Below, in pieces: positions 19,101 through 27,188 of a DNA stretch of 64,000 nucleotides. The notes below the pieces were generated by a model. The model worked only from the letters and a program-made list of their open reading frames with translations, made no database searches and was not told the origin of the DNA. Numbering within the stretch: position 1 is the first letter of the stretch; every line of letters starts with the position of its first letter. The translations under genes were made by a program, and so were the position numbers. The DNA comes from a virus. The stretch is from positions 100,249-164,248 of the IMG/VR virus record IMGVR_UViG_3300046810_000100, one strand, 5' to 3'.

Positions 19101-21249
19101 AGCTTCCGTTACTGCGAAGATGAAAGACCCTGAAGGCGAAGCGGGTAAAACCAGTACACAAGCGTGGGCTAACACGATCTCCCCTCACAAGACGGGCGGT
19201 GGTTTCACTGAGAAGCAGGCTAACACCCAAACTGCAGATCAGGCGAAGAGCACTCGTGATGTGGCGCTGGGCGGCATGTACGGGACCAACACTACTCGTG
19301 GTGCAGGTACTGGTAACACCTATAACCAACTGGGTGCTTATCAGACGCCTGAGAACAAGTACGGGTACAAACCTCTGACTGGCAGTAGCGATACTAGTCA
19401 CTTGGACTTGAGCGGGGTTCGCCCTGCTGACGGTGGCGATGACCACGGTGTGAAGGTTCCGAAGAACCTAGCAGAGCAGTTGATCATTCGCGAGATGTTG
19501 AAACAAGGCTTCACTGACCCTCGTGCAATCGCTGAGATGCTGGCGCTGACCAACTACGAAACAGGGGGTTTCAGCAGAACTGTTGAAAACATGAAGTACA
19601 CTAGCCCTGAGAACTTGGTGAAGACTTTCAGAGAAGTCACTAACGTTGATCAGGCTCGTCAGTTGATTCAGGCTGGCGAAGTGGCTATTGCGAACACGGT
19701 CTATGGTGGCGGCAAAGGGCAGTCTCTCGGCAACAAAGCTCCCGGCGATGGCTGGAAGTATCGTGGTCGAGGATTCGTTCAACTGACGGGTCGCGAGAAG
19801 TATGCGAAGATCGGTCAGGAGCTGGGCATTGATCTGGAGAACAAACCAGAACTTGCTTCCAATGATCCAAACGTAATGGCGGCCATTGCGGTCAACTTCT
19901 ACAAGAACAGCAAGCTGTTGCAAAGCATTACACAATCTGGTGACTTCGGTACGGCGGCTACAGGTCTTAATGGTGGTAACCAACTGCCTGGCATGCCTAA
20001 GCGTTTCTCGCTGTACACTGACTACCTGAAGCAACTTCAGAGTGGTTCGTTGAAGGCGGATGAAGAAAGTGCGGCGGGTACCAACGCGTCGGCTTCTCAG
20101 ACAGCTGGATCGATGTATGGTGGTGGTGCCCCTAGCACTGGTGGTAGTAGTGCTGGTGGCGGTTCGGCTCCTATGATCGGTGGTAACACACCTTCTATGG
20201 GTGCAGCCCCTGGCGGTGGCCTGCGTAACAGCAGTGCTTACGGAACTCCTCCAAGCATGATCGCTCCGGGTGGTAATCCAGATGGCGGTAGTTATGGTGG
20301 CGGTGGTGGTGAAGGTACTTCACTGGTAGGTGGTGGTGTAGGGATTAACAACGGTGGTCTACGGCTTAAGTCGTCTGAAACCATTGCTGGTGGTCCGTCT
20401 CATCCGGCTATCACTCGTTTGGCGAGCATCATTCAATCGCGTGTGCAGAACTTCAAGCAGTTCACTGCTTTGAACGACGCTTATCACCGTAACAAGAAGC
20501 CTAACTCTAAGCATGCTGTAGGCTTGGCGTTGGACTTCACACTGACCAACGGTATTAACGGAAGTGACCAAGCGGTAGGTGTGGTAAACGAGATCCTTCG
20601 TTCTGCCGGTATGGTGCCTGCTGACTTCTTGATCATCAACGAATACCGTAAAGCTTCAGCGGGTGCTACTGGTGGTCACGTGCACGTTGGGTTTAAGTCC
20701 AAAGAGGCAGCGGATAAGTATGCTGCAGCGGCGGGCGCAAACCAAGAGAACGGGCAAGACACACTACCAGGCGGCACAGGTGCAGAACCTCAGGCAGAAG
20801 CCGCTCCAAGTGGCATGCCTTCTGCTCCACCTGACACCTCGACAGTAGCTACGCCAGAAATGATTAAGGCTGCTGCTGAGAATGCCAAGCAACCGCTGGT
20901 GAATGGTAATGCTGTTGCATCGATTGATGGCTACACTGGTCTTCCTCTGCCTAACGGTGGTGCTCCTAGAGCGCCTCAGCAACAACCGATGCCAGAAGGA
21001 TACGGTAAGTCGCCTGGTGCGCCTAAAACCTACGATCAGGTTACTCAGCCTAATCAAACGCCTCTGCCTCTGCCTGGTCCGAGCTATAAGGAATCCCCTG
21101 TAGTGGAACAGCAGCCAGTGGGTGAAGCAGTTGCGGCAGTAATGCAACCGCTCGGTGAACAACAGAACGCCTTGCTGAAAGCGATCCACGAGCAACTGCT
21201 CCAGATCAACAGCAACGGTAAGCCAACTGGTCCATCTGTGACTGTGTAA
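13132..21249 (+). CDS. giant virion protein with two cell-wall-degrading domains (phiKZ gp181-like)
   Basis: A 2705-residue virion protein, probably part of the tail or its tip, that helps the phage breach peptidoglycan on entry. The first ~900 residues are helical. Hydrophobic Gly/Ala-rich segments lie near 887-922, 1356-1410 and 1465-1585, and a Pro-rich linker near 1184-1270. A GH19-like domain (about 2106-2303) has YETGGF with E2143 and GRGFVQLTGR. After a Gly/Ser-rich linker, an M15-like peptidase domain (about 2404-2527) has SKHAVGLALD (H2461, D2468) and GHVHVGF (H2516/H2518), the expected Zn ligands. The C-terminus is Pro/Gln-rich. Position next to RNAP beta' N matches phiKZ gp181. The size and hydrophobic stretches would also suit a tape-measure protein. 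The start follows TTAGGAG. Confidence 0.85.
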   Translation: MADDDFKWDDDPFGGDLDFDDDFDKPKKGFIRSFTTGFLSGIVSKSVGDTDAKINTLKMALPNTWLSAFSNVQQLNDRRKEVMEEIKGDSYQTVQDLQYLAKRGADKLAKGTPNKISDGLYKFSEHDFSDWEKRDYSSGPDAPSMGGDVSQEEVAAQLQNEDANSLLERDTMTMVADRTIGMMNEIGGRQIAGIGAISRTVVRSNQLLEQLLDHQRRVQARTDAMHLNVATRTYLTQAKYFKFQEAAQHRLIAELKDISKFSKMSDYEKTSHSQAVRKALRDEVFSTVKSKFGGISDFINERFGKDAREGAVGGIADVASSLRMASEMTEGAPINMGDMLGNAAAGIFLNNLPRMFKSNKGQEYLGKFKKQFPAFAKWAEDAYKRLEDLGNVASYATGNAEGLANSLSEFYNGGFEYNEVVDYDEYLATLPAGKKPISKIEWNILKTLKSTANKGLGHVYSNTWNSSGSRYSLEGRTLEDMHEQQLWTRRSDRTLNEILPQWLSQIHLSIEKFRTGDDGMKAWSYDYTRSRFNTHQQKVARATNLVLDHNQFAPAAQAANNLADSIAGNSGLSPEAKKVLSLQLIKDADQNKAFVPYRFMNLDEKGITSPKIAAEIRRAMKAEFDITDDHITQFRDGTDLDRIGMAGMLPTEKARAKVVGVADANRSLGNIVPDMTKRMDLLKSNGSYDALKEAGLITTDEFGRDDVNMDLFWNTMSNFIANPEYRPAIVEEDLVPLRSRAFGGNHNPSLSPITDPKRASDDSQVGPDGIKVQGMDKLTESLGSIGDLKAAIAGLGQNHPMNQAMDMAPLSKGVSDLNERVAELITLAGTRNDILTRMLNNQPGKRESSQEEKEVNATKRGIIDRLRETNFKDMFNNGVDKLLDHEPLILGGLLGGLATMAFHNPKAAALIGGGAAAALAYGKIRSMANARAAEDSEDLYEEGSDQPILEAWKLQRKDYYDATKSTIITSWKEISGSVWDNATKVFIGARRLAAKLFTKENKEVFLNGLSKVRDLAIKAFKFIDPFGRAIALKNKLVTRFYQMDVYKEGDESPILAGTKFALGEYWKRGEDGYAVQINGWNEIDGPVYDKDGQVLITQEDYDRGLKTSMGVSVNKLGEASRRFGKLSMDFMAKVKAKAAPHMAGAKDRVAGAFKADYSPIVNSVDRIYHLLLKHWGYAHEELAPPPPVESAAATAPVAPVTPSAVTPPVEATVASAPVPKPVAASKPTPPLVFRPKGLPTPPPEASAPTVVAPVVPPMPVTPPNEVPPEEIARREEEDRGFKNGPGTFREFSKLADQRAAGMGKGEGHEGLRLNSAADLALQAKEALATKRDESIINIAGALGAGGPGKEAKKKAGMGLFGLIGSGIAAITGGLFSVTSFLTKFFAKSWWKSLGRFSTIGIRTLPMIATGITAVAKGIFTLLKTRSLGEGMGDFTDTLRKKKRTKEEKAARSAERKTPGGRVMRGGKWLGAGMAVGMATDALASSGVIDEGGAIDKVAGFAGDAATAYGAYQTAAAVAGVVGVDLGAAAVTGAGMAWGGLTAGAGMLAPLLFNPYTLAALGIAAAGYGIYRYVTRGSGKQYEIRMAQYGISDPDSDLAKKVLQIEEMLTDHVVIGNARASLSKSAPLDKVLQMFVTEPGNKKQMGDIYSWFNGRFKPVFLTYMACLDVVKIKNLKDYDDAKTQDVLKVAKQTHQTLAGVMPYPYSIVAKIDIDTPIMGEKITVVKVNNLLEELRAYIDRKTEGEDKGTVVTAMGAGALQAEKAKLEAQLADPRKAFADEKDPGGARLEAKKRLAAIDGQLQQLNTTYKVAPAVAQVFIKDMLPDDRPVDLLTGIRLACYGNDQDLLWRVEAVLKLERYCESLFVISGDKIEFKGLVGDIFGLFKESFRLDKGDADDWCLWFRDRFIPVMSSYISAMQAYRKGLPGAVWKTLSVTARYEIARKLIETQVEISGWFSNTSTSIWNVRASPFKDGTSPDKSAKVERMLNLLGEASVTAKMKDPEGEAGKTSTQAWANTISPHKTGGGFTEKQANTQTADQAKSTRDVALGGMYGTNTTRGAGTGNTYNQLGAYQTPENKYGYKPLTGSSDTSHLDLSGVRPADGGDDHGVKVPKNLAEQLIIREMLKQGFTDPRAIAEMLALTNYETGGFSRTVENMKYTSPENLVKTFREVTNVDQARQLIQAGEVAIANTVYGGGKGQSLGNKAPGDGWKYRGRGFVQLTGREKYAKIGQELGIDLENKPELASNDPNVMAAIAVNFYKNSKLLQSITQSGDFGTAATGLNGGNQLPGMPKRFSLYTDYLKQLQSGSLKADEESAAGTNASASQTAGSMYGGGAPSTGGSSAGGGSAPMIGGNTPSMGAAPGGGLRNSSAYGTPPSMIAPGGNPDGGSYGGGGGEGTSLVGGGVGINNGGLRLKSSETIAGGPSHPAITRLASIIQSRVQNFKQFTALNDAYHRNKKPNSKHAVGLALDFTLTNGINGSDQAVGVVNEILRSAGMVPADFLIINEYRKASAGATGGHVHVGFKSKEAADKYAAAAGANQENGQDTLPGGTGAEPQAEAAPSGMPSAPPDTSTVATPEMIKAAAENAKQPLVNGNAVASIDGYTGLPLPNGGAPRAPQQQPMPEGYGKSPGAPKTYDQVTQPNQTPLPLPGPSYKESPVVEQQPVGEAVAAVMQPLGEQQNALLKAIHEQLLQINSNGKPTGPSVTV

Positions 21250-21253
21250 ACTC

Positions 21254-21285
21254 AGGTCGGGGGGAAACTCCCGACCTTTTCTTTT
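21254..21285 (+). terminator. rho-independent terminator after the giant tail gene
   Basis: AGGTCGGG pairs with CCCGACCT around a short G-rich/AAA loop and is followed by TTTTCTTTTC. It is five bases after the stop at 21249 and 26 bases before the next start, so it may reduce read-through into the 725-residue gene. Confidence 0.8.
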
Positions 21286-21310
21286 CTTTACCCAATGCGA
21301 GATTTTTTAA

Positions 21311-23488
21311 ATGGCAGTCAGTGCACGTGATAAAGACATTATTACCAAATCGTTCCGTCTGCTAACTCGTGGTGTTCCTCCCAGTGACCTTCTGCAACAG
21401 TTGGACTGGGATCGCTACTTCAACGTGTTCAGCAGTGCGACAGGCGACAACCGGTACATCAACCCTATTCCTCAATCCAGTCCTGCTACCGATCCGCGTT
21501 ACAGTCGTTTCATGGAATCGCGTGATGGCGGCATGGGGAGCATGTACAAAGAGGTCTACGAGAACAACGTTACCTTGCTGACACTTACCCCGGGTGTTGC
21601 GCAGTTTGCTGGTCTGTTGAGTTTCATTACCAACATGTTCAGTCCGACTGCTGCGATCATTGCGAACAAAGGTCGTGCTCCAGGTCTGGCTTACTACATG
21701 GGTCAAGCGGCTGGCGCTATCGCTTTCTGGCCTATGCAGTTGGTGAGCGTGAGTATCCAGTTCCTGGCATTCTTGACGGACTCGCCTAAGAACAACTTCT
21801 ACACCGTTAAGCCTGCGATGGGTGCGTACACCATGGCGGCGACTGGTGTGCTCAACGACCTCATGGTTAAGTTGGGCTACATCGATCCTGTGTTGCCTAA
21901 GCGCAACCAAGAACAAACGGACCCGATGTATGGGTTCAAGCCTGACAACGACGCTTACAACAACACCAAGGCGGTCTCTGACCTGAGTCTGTTGTTCCCC
22001 GACGTTATTAACGCCGACAGTACGATAGACTTGATGCGACTGATCATGAAGGGTGTTCGTAAGCACCGGGTCATGTTGCAGAAGTTGGCGAAGCTCGATA
22101 ACGAGGTGTTGAACACACCTGCCGAGAAACTCACCCGTGCGCAACAGGTGATGGAAGAGATCACTTTCGATGACACTGTGTATGCAGGTAACCCAACACA
22201 AGACTTCATCGAAGCTGAGATGAACTCGGTCAGTAAGTACCGTAGTGAAACGGAAGGTAGTCACGTCGAGCAAGACAGCGCCTACATCAACGAAGACGCA
22301 TACGCCAACGTCTCTACTGAAGGCGCCGGTCTGGCTTCTTTCGAAAAAGGTGGCGCTAGTACTGGGGGTGCCGGTCCTCAGGTAACTGGGATGCAGACCA
22401 TGAGTGAAGCCAATACTGGCGGAACTCCTTCTCTCAATCCAAATGAAGCGGGACAGCGCGCCCAACCTGCATCGGCTAACGGAAGAGAGAACGCATTCGC
22501 CAACGGCGAGAAGATCAACTACGACGACAACCCTAACGACCGTACTTGGGCTGGTGACGTACTGGACTTGGTACAGACCGCCTTTGCTGGCGGCTTGGAC
22601 GCAGTGACTTGGCGTGTAGATGGAGCACAAGGTCCTACAACGGATAGCTTCTCCAACTCCCATACTCCTTCGCCCATGGCCGAGAAGTTCAACTCCATCG
22701 TTAAAGCGGCGAACGACTTCAAGTTCGACATCGCTGGTGGTGCTACGGGTATTGGTATTATTGACGGTGTGGTTAACGTCATCAAGGACGCAGGTATCGG
22801 TGCTCTGTCGGGTACTGTTATCGGGAACATCCCGTTGGCAATGGCGAACAACTCCTACGTGAAGATTCCTGATCACTGGGACGGTTCGACTTCCAACCTG
22901 CACAAAGAAAGCTACTCCATCTTCTCGACTTGTAACTACGCTCACCCGTATGAACAGATCATGAAGATCTGGGTTCCGTTCGCTTTGTTCCTGCCGTTGG
23001 TAGCCGCGTTCAGTGCGGGTGGTTCTTCCTACACCTCGCCGTTCATGGTTAAAGCCTTTTGCCAAGGTCGTTCCGTTATCCGTACCGGTATGATCGAAAG
23101 TTGCACCTTTACCTTTGGTCAGGGTGATGCTGGCTGGACGATTGACCGTAAGCCATTGAACCTGAAGATCGATTTCACCATCGTTGACTTGGAGCCGCTG
23201 GTATCGGTGCCTATCGACCGTTCCATGAGCCTGCTCGATCTGACCAGTCCGTCTCAGGTGGCCAACCGTATCTTCAACGACGACACCGCCTACAACAACT
23301 ACCTCTCACGTATCACTGGTATTAACTACCTCGACACCGTGATGAAGTATGCCCGTTTGAACCGTAACCTGACTGGCTTGGCATTGGATATGAAACAAAG
23401 TATCCGTGCTGACAACATTGCCTCCAAGGTATCGGACAGTATCATCGGCGACCTCGCCCACATCTTCACCAAACCAATCTCCCGATAA
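21311..23488 (+). CDS. probable virion (tail-associated) protein, 725 aa
   Basis: No enzyme motif is recognised. Two hydrophobic regions (about residues 95-165, with FAGLLSFITNMFSPTAAII and the following aromatic stretch, and 485-515 plus 560-575) alternate with a polar, Gly/Ser/Asn-rich central section (about 330-430). The C-terminal third is alpha/beta. Being directly downstream of the giant hydrolase-bearing protein suggests a tail or baseplate protein; this is inferred. It ends at a strong bidirectional terminator shared with the convergent gene. Confidence 0.6.
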   Translation: MAVSARDKDIITKSFRLLTRGVPPSDLLQQLDWDRYFNVFSSATGDNRYINPIPQSSPATDPRYSRFMESRDGGMGSMYKEVYENNVTLLTLTPGVAQFAGLLSFITNMFSPTAAIIANKGRAPGLAYYMGQAAGAIAFWPMQLVSVSIQFLAFLTDSPKNNFYTVKPAMGAYTMAATGVLNDLMVKLGYIDPVLPKRNQEQTDPMYGFKPDNDAYNNTKAVSDLSLLFPDVINADSTIDLMRLIMKGVRKHRVMLQKLAKLDNEVLNTPAEKLTRAQQVMEEITFDDTVYAGNPTQDFIEAEMNSVSKYRSETEGSHVEQDSAYINEDAYANVSTEGAGLASFEKGGASTGGAGPQVTGMQTMSEANTGGTPSLNPNEAGQRAQPASANGRENAFANGEKINYDDNPNDRTWAGDVLDLVQTAFAGGLDAVTWRVDGAQGPTTDSFSNSHTPSPMAEKFNSIVKAANDFKFDIAGGATGIGIIDGVVNVIKDAGIGALSGTVIGNIPLAMANNSYVKIPDHWDGSTSNLHKESYSIFSTCNYAHPYEQIMKIWVPFALFLPLVAAFSAGGSSYTSPFMVKAFCQGRSVIRTGMIESCTFTFGQGDAGWTIDRKPLNLKIDFTIVDLEPLVSVPIDRSMSLLDLTSPSQVANRIFNDDTAYNNYLSRITGINYLDTVMKYARLNRNLTGLALDMKQSIRADNIASKVSDSIIGDLAHIFTKPISR

Positions 23489-23504
23489 AAAAGCAAGAAG
23501 CAAC

Positions 23505-23544
23505 TATAACCCCTCCCACCCCGAAAGGAGTGGGAGGGGTTATA
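23505..23544. terminator. bidirectional terminator between convergent genes
   Basis: TATAACCCCTCCCAC pairs perfectly over 15 bp with GTGGGAGGGGTTATA; an inner CC/GG extends it around a GAAA loop. An A-tract at 23487-23493 gives a U-run for minus-strand RNA. It belongs to a family with copies at 31097, 37366 and 54203. Confidence 0.85.
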
Positions 23545-23552
23545 ACTTGTTA

Positions 23553-24656
23553 TTAGAACGCGTACTTCGGTGCGCCTGGGAAGTCACGTTTCAACTGTGC
23601 CAACGCACTGCCGTCACTGAACTTATTGGCGGTACACAGCAACACCGCCAAGTCGTCTACTGGCTGCAGCAACTTGATCATGTCAGGACTTGCCTTGTTA
23701 ACCAAACCAAGGTCGAGTACCTTACCGAAGTAAGTTTGCTTCAGCCACCACTCTGGACCAATGAGGTCTTCCAGAATGGTCAGCAACTTACCACGCAAGA
23801 TCGCGTAGTCTTCTGGGATAACGTCCCGGTCGAAACGAAAGTTACTGAACAGGATAGTCACGAAAGTCGGATACTTGCTCAACAATACCGTCTTGGTGTT
23901 GGTATCGAACAACTTGAGCATGGCATCGAAACTCTCGATATCACCATTCGTGATAACCGTACGCATGGCCTCCAGCGCAGCATCCCGACGAATCAACTCA
24001 AACCCTTTCGGATAAGAGTTCCACATCTTCGGATAACTGTCAGTCATCCCCATGTAAACGGAACTTTTGAATACCGCGTTGTAGAAGGCGCCCTTAGCGC
24101 TCACGTCCAGCAGGTCGTCCACACCAGCCGCTTTACCAAACATACGAATGGTTTGTTGGCCAATGGAACTACGCCAGTTAGGACTGACGCGGAACTTCTT
24201 ACCATCGTTGGTAATGAGACTACCCATGTTCAAGCCTGTGATAGCCTTGAACTCTTGTGCCAGCTCTTGTTGCAGCTTACGCATGGCACCGCCTTGGCTG
24301 CTAACGTTAACACCCGCAGCACCGCCTACAGCCTTAAACAGAGCATCATCGCTGAAGGTTACCCCGTCACGTCCTACCTTGATGCTCTTGGTGATCGCCT
24401 TGGTGTTCAGGAAGCCACCAGACAGAGCACCAATGATACCGTCGAGTTGCTCTACCACAGCAGAACGATAGCCAGTGATAGTACCCGTCACACCCGTATC
24501 ACGAGCGGTCTTGAGTGCAGTCCCTTGCTTCATGTTGGTAGTGGTAACGTCTGCCGGCGTCAGGTTGTTTTCCTTGACCCCCTTCATGGCAGAGTTGGTA
24601 CTGTTTTGGAACGAGCTGACCGACTTGTCTAAACTCAGTCCCTGAAATAGATCCAT
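23553..24656 (-). CDS. probable virion protein, 367 aa
   Basis: Function unknown. The start at 24656 (MDLFQGLSLDKSVSSFQNS) follows AGAGGAAC; an ATG seven codons earlier lacks a site. The N-terminal 100 residues are Thr/Ala/Gly-rich, then a helical domain follows, with no catalytic motif or membrane segment. Location opposite the tail genes and its general character suggest a structural protein. It ends at the shared terminator at 23505-23544. Confidence 0.6.
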   Translation of the reverse strand: MDLFQGLSLDKSVSSFQNSTNSAMKGVKENNLTPADVTTTNMKQGTALKTARDTGVTGTITGYRSAVVEQLDGIIGALSGGFLNTKAITKSIKVGRDGVTFSDDALFKAVGGAAGVNVSSQGGAMRKLQQELAQEFKAITGLNMGSLITNDGKKFRVSPNWRSSIGQQTIRMFGKAAGVDDLLDVSAKGAFYNAVFKSSVYMGMTDSYPKMWNSYPKGFELIRRDAALEAMRTVITNGDIESFDAMLKLFDTNTKTVLLSKYPTFVTILFSNFRFDRDVIPEDYAILRGKLLTILEDLIGPEWWLKQTYFGKVLDLGLVNKASPDMIKLLQPVDDLAVLLCTANKFSDGSALAQLKRDFPGAPKYAF

Positions 24657-24695
24657 GGGAAGTTCCTCTTTAAACAAAAAAATAAAGAGAGTTTA

Positions 24696-24717
24696 GGCAG
24701 GGGAATAACCCCCTGCC
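24696..24717 (-). terminator. terminator hairpin
   Basis: GGCAGGGG pairs with CCCCTGCC around AATAAC. On the minus strand it is followed by a T-rich run (CTCTCTTTATTTTTTTG). It lies between the 147-residue gene and the 367-residue gene, so it should limit read-through between them. Confidence 0.7.
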
Positions 24718-24728
24718 CTATAACCCCG

Positions 24729-25172
24729 TTACTGATCGGGTGGCTGATCGTCTTTATAAACCGGCTGGTCTTTACGATCTTTACCAACGATACGCGTTAC
24801 TTCGGACACCACATATTCGTTGCCCTCAGTGTCCCTGACGGTGATTGTGATCTCACACGACTCCATACGTAAAATTGACACCCCTTCCAACAGCTTGTTA
24901 AACGTCAACGTGGGCTTCTGGAAGTAAGTGTCCTTGATGTTACCAGTACGTGTGATGCGATCCGCCTTCGCCTTGTCAGGGTCCTTCGTTGTAATCACCC
25001 AGTCAAGATAGTCCCGCAGGTAGTTGACCCACTTGCGAGGATTCATGTCCATCTTCTTTAACAGCTTTCGAAACAAGCGTGCAGGAATGTCCTGTAGTTG
25101 GTCATCTTCCACATACTTCTGCGAAATACTGTTAAGCTGACTTCCCTTTAGTGGCTTTCTGGACTTCTCCAT
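24729..25172 (-). CDS. hypothetical protein, 147 aa
   Basis: Function unknown. A strongly charged, Lys/Asp-rich soluble protein with a C-terminal beta-rich part (ITITVRDTEGNEYVVSEV) and a very polar tail. The N-terminal MEKSRKPLKG is basic. Its start lies 40 bases inside the end of the upstream 212-residue gene, which implies coupled translation. A hairpin follows the stop. Confidence 0.6.
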   Translation of the reverse strand: MEKSRKPLKGSQLNSISQKYVEDDQLQDIPARLFRKLLKKMDMNPRKWVNYLRDYLDWVITTKDPDKAKADRITRTGNIKDTYFQKPTLTFNKLLEGVSILRMESCEITITVRDTEGNEYVVSEVTRIVGKDRKDQPVYKDDQPPDQ

Positions 25173-25770
25173 TTAGCACCCTTATTTGTGAATGCACTAC
25201 AATGCGAGCAACGGTGATCAGATCTTCCACCATCATTTTGAAATATCTGCTCGCAAGGAATGCGTCAAGCGGTGGATTCCACGGTCTCTTCTTAGCGACG
25301 AGCGCTTGTTCAACGGATACCTGTTCGGCATTCGTCTCGCAATACATCCCAATCGTGCTAACCCCATTAGCGAAGAAAAGATCCAACGTGTAACTACTAC
25401 TGTACCATTGCATGAAGCCCACACTCTTCCTGACTTCATGACTACGATAAAAGTCTTCGACGTCTACCGTTCTTCCTTTGTGCAACGCCTCTAACAACCT
25501 GTGAGCCTCACCAGACGTTTTTGTAAAGGTGTTTAGCTCAATGGTATTAAACCACTTGAAGTCCTCCTCAAAATGCAGCTGAGAGGTCTCCAGCAGATTA
25601 TCGTATAGAAGCTTTAATGCATCGGCAAATCTGATCGAAGGAGAGTTGAATCCTCGCTCTACTTGATCGAATTGCGTAAGCAACCATTTACAGTGTTCAA
25701 GCTGTGCCCAGTTCCCAACAAAAGGAACTCGACTCAAAAGCTTGAGCACAGACTGTTTAGTCAGCTCCAT
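25132..25770 (-). CDS. hypothetical protein, 212 aa
   Basis: Function unknown. A helical soluble protein, first gene downstream of the TATATTAC element at 25798-25805, which lies only 28 bases before the ATG at 25770. It is probably an early gene cotranscribed with the overlapping 147-residue gene. No motif or membrane segment is recognised. Its ribosome binding site is weak, so the start is less certain than the frame. Confidence 0.6.
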   Translation of the reverse strand: MELTKQSVLKLLSRVPFVGNWAQLEHCKWLLTQFDQVERGFNSPSIRFADALKLLYDNLLETSQLHFEEDFKWFNTIELNTFTKTSGEAHRLLEALHKGRTVDVEDFYRSHEVRKSVGFMQWYSSSYTLDLFFANGVSTIGMYCETNAEQVSVEQALVAKKRPWNPPLDAFLASRYFKMMVEDLITVARIVVHSQIRVLNGEVQKATKGKSA

Positions 25771-25797
25771 TTAATATCCCCAACATATGTCCCACTA

Positions 25798-25805
25798 GTA
25801 ATATA
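25798..25805 (-). promoter_or_regulatory. early-type phage promoter element (TATATTAC)
   Basis: The minus strand reads TTTCAAACCTATATTACTAG. The core is an exact TATATTAC, and TTCA-like bases upstream and CTAG downstream match the other copies. It lies in the 48-bp gap between divergent genes and points to the 212-residue gene. Confidence 0.7.
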
Positions 25806-25818
25806 GGTTTGAAAAATC

Positions 25819-26391
25819 ATGGACACCCCAATTAATACAGCTGACACCCCGATCAATGTAACCCCGCTACCGATCAAAGAGCCAAGTCCTTTTGCCGACA
25901 CCCCAATGGTTGACGCGAAACATCGCATCGAAGACGCTGAAGTAGAAAGCGTGTTGTTGCTATTACAAAAGTCACTCCAGATGGATCTGGAAGACGAAGA
26001 CCAAAATAAATTGGTTGACGCTATTCAGGCCAACCGTGCCTTGCTGTTGAAATACGCCATGCAACAGTATCTGGCTAAACCGGGTAGTGCTTCGTTGCTG
26101 GAAGGTGTAACGTCTCTGCTCGGCCACATGGAAAAGGTTGTCCGCGATAACCGTAAAGAAAAGGCCAAGAAGAAAGAAGGCGAACACAACGTCGTTGCTT
26201 TCAACCAGATGCTGGAAGCCATGAAGAGCATCTCCTCTGGTGCCATCGCCGTGCCTGTGTTCGAGATCGGTACGTTCCTGCTCGACCCTAGCAAGTCTCT
26301 GCTGGGCGATAACGACAACATTGCACCTATCAAACCTGACGAATTGACACAAGGTATCCAGATCGTCGATATCGATGGTAAAGCCGTGTAA
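25819..26391 (+). CDS. hypothetical protein, 190 aa
   Basis: Function unknown. The N-terminus repeats DTPIN (MDTPINTADTPINV) in a Pro-rich, probably disordered 35-residue arm. A helical middle follows, with a highly charged KEKAKKKEGE segment near residues 115-124. The product is soluble and is the only plus-strand gene between two convergent minus-strand blocks. A helical DNA-packaging or scaffold role is possible but not supported by a motif. A strong hairpin follows the stop. Confidence 0.6.
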   Translation: MDTPINTADTPINVTPLPIKEPSPFADTPMVDAKHRIEDAEVESVLLLLQKSLQMDLEDEDQNKLVDAIQANRALLLKYAMQQYLAKPGSASLLEGVTSLLGHMEKVVRDNRKEKAKKKEGEHNVVAFNQMLEAMKSISSGAIAVPVFEIGTFLLDPSKSLLGDNDNIAPIKPDELTQGIQIVDIDGKAV

Positions 26392-26413
26392 AAACAATCC
26401 CCATAGATAAAAG

Positions 26414-26442
26414 CTAGAGTAGAGGCAATGCCTCTACTCTAG
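26414..26442. terminator. bidirectional terminator between convergent genes
   Basis: CTAGAGTAGAGGC and GCCTCTACTCTAG form a perfect 13-bp stem with a three-base AAT loop, between the stops at 26391 and 26451. Its sequence differs from the TATAACCC family, but its position is the same. Confidence 0.8.
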
Positions 26443-26450
26443 TAGGTTCA

Positions 26451-27188
26451 TTATTCCGCGCCATAGTCGTAGAACTGATGCTTGATGGGAACCAGTTTAA
26501 TCACGGTACCCAGTGTAACCGACATGCTGAAGATCAGGTCCGTGTTGCTACCTGTAAACTCATCAGTCTTGTTAGCCAAGATATCAGGGATGACAAAGGC
26601 TGTATCAGGAATAGGGTTACCCTTGATGGAATCCATCAGAGCCTTGGAACCTTTCCCGATGATTGCGTCGTACTTGAACACGTAGTTGAACTGCTTGTAG
26701 TAGTTGGCGTCATGGGTCGAAGGATCCGACTCAACCAACTTCACGCTCACAAGCCCTTTAAACGCGGCAGTGCAGTGCTTAACAAACATGTCTTTCAGTT
26801 CATCATCCAGTACGTAAGGGTTGCAGTTAACGTACAACTCCACGGTCTGAATGTTGATAGGCTTGTCGCCCAACTTTTCCAAGTCAATAAGTGTCTTGAC
26901 GAAGTCTCGCTGAAAGTTTGACGGGTAATACATCAACCAGTCGGAGATCGTGCGCTTCTCATACAACTCGTCAAACTTCTCACGGTTGATATTGAAGAAC
27001 GCATGTTCGAACGTGTCGTAACGACGCTCCTTGTAATTCTTTTCGACATGCATCAGCCACAGGGTATCACCCGTTGACTTGCGTTGCGCGTCGTCAGAAA
27101 TGTTCGGAGTCATCAACAGTTGCAACAGCCCACGACGATAGTCATAGAGCGAATCAAGTTCGGTGTAAACCTTCAACACCCGATTCAT
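26451..27188 (-). CDS. hypothetical protein, 245 aa
   Basis: Function unknown. A mixed alpha/beta soluble protein rich in Tyr, Asp and Lys. Its ATG overlaps the stop of the 138-residue gene by four bases, so it is the last gene of the coupled set that begins with the RecA/UvsX-like gene at 30166. No motif or membrane segment is recognised. The set may include virion or replication proteins. Confidence 0.6.
   Translation of the reverse strand: MNRVLKVYTELDSLYDYRRGLLQLLMTPNISDDAQRKSTGDTLWLMHVEKNYKERRYDTFEHAFFNINREKFDELYEKRTISDWLMYYPSNFQRDFVKTLIDLEKLGDKPINIQTVELYVNCNPYVLDDELKDMFVKHCTAAFKGLVSVKLVESDPSTHDANYYKQFNYVFKYDAIIGKGSKALMDSIKGNPIPDTAFVIPDILANKTDEFTGSNTDLIFSMSVTLGTVIKLVPIKHQFYDYGAE

Noticed and set aside
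21362-23065. 567-residue minus-strand ORF opposite the 725-residue gene
   Set aside because: Antisense to a gene with better context; extremely Arg/His/Val/Thr-rich, as expected for a reversed frame.
25819-26391. Small terminase subunit
   Set aside because: Helical character and size are compatible, but no motif or large-terminase neighbour supports it.
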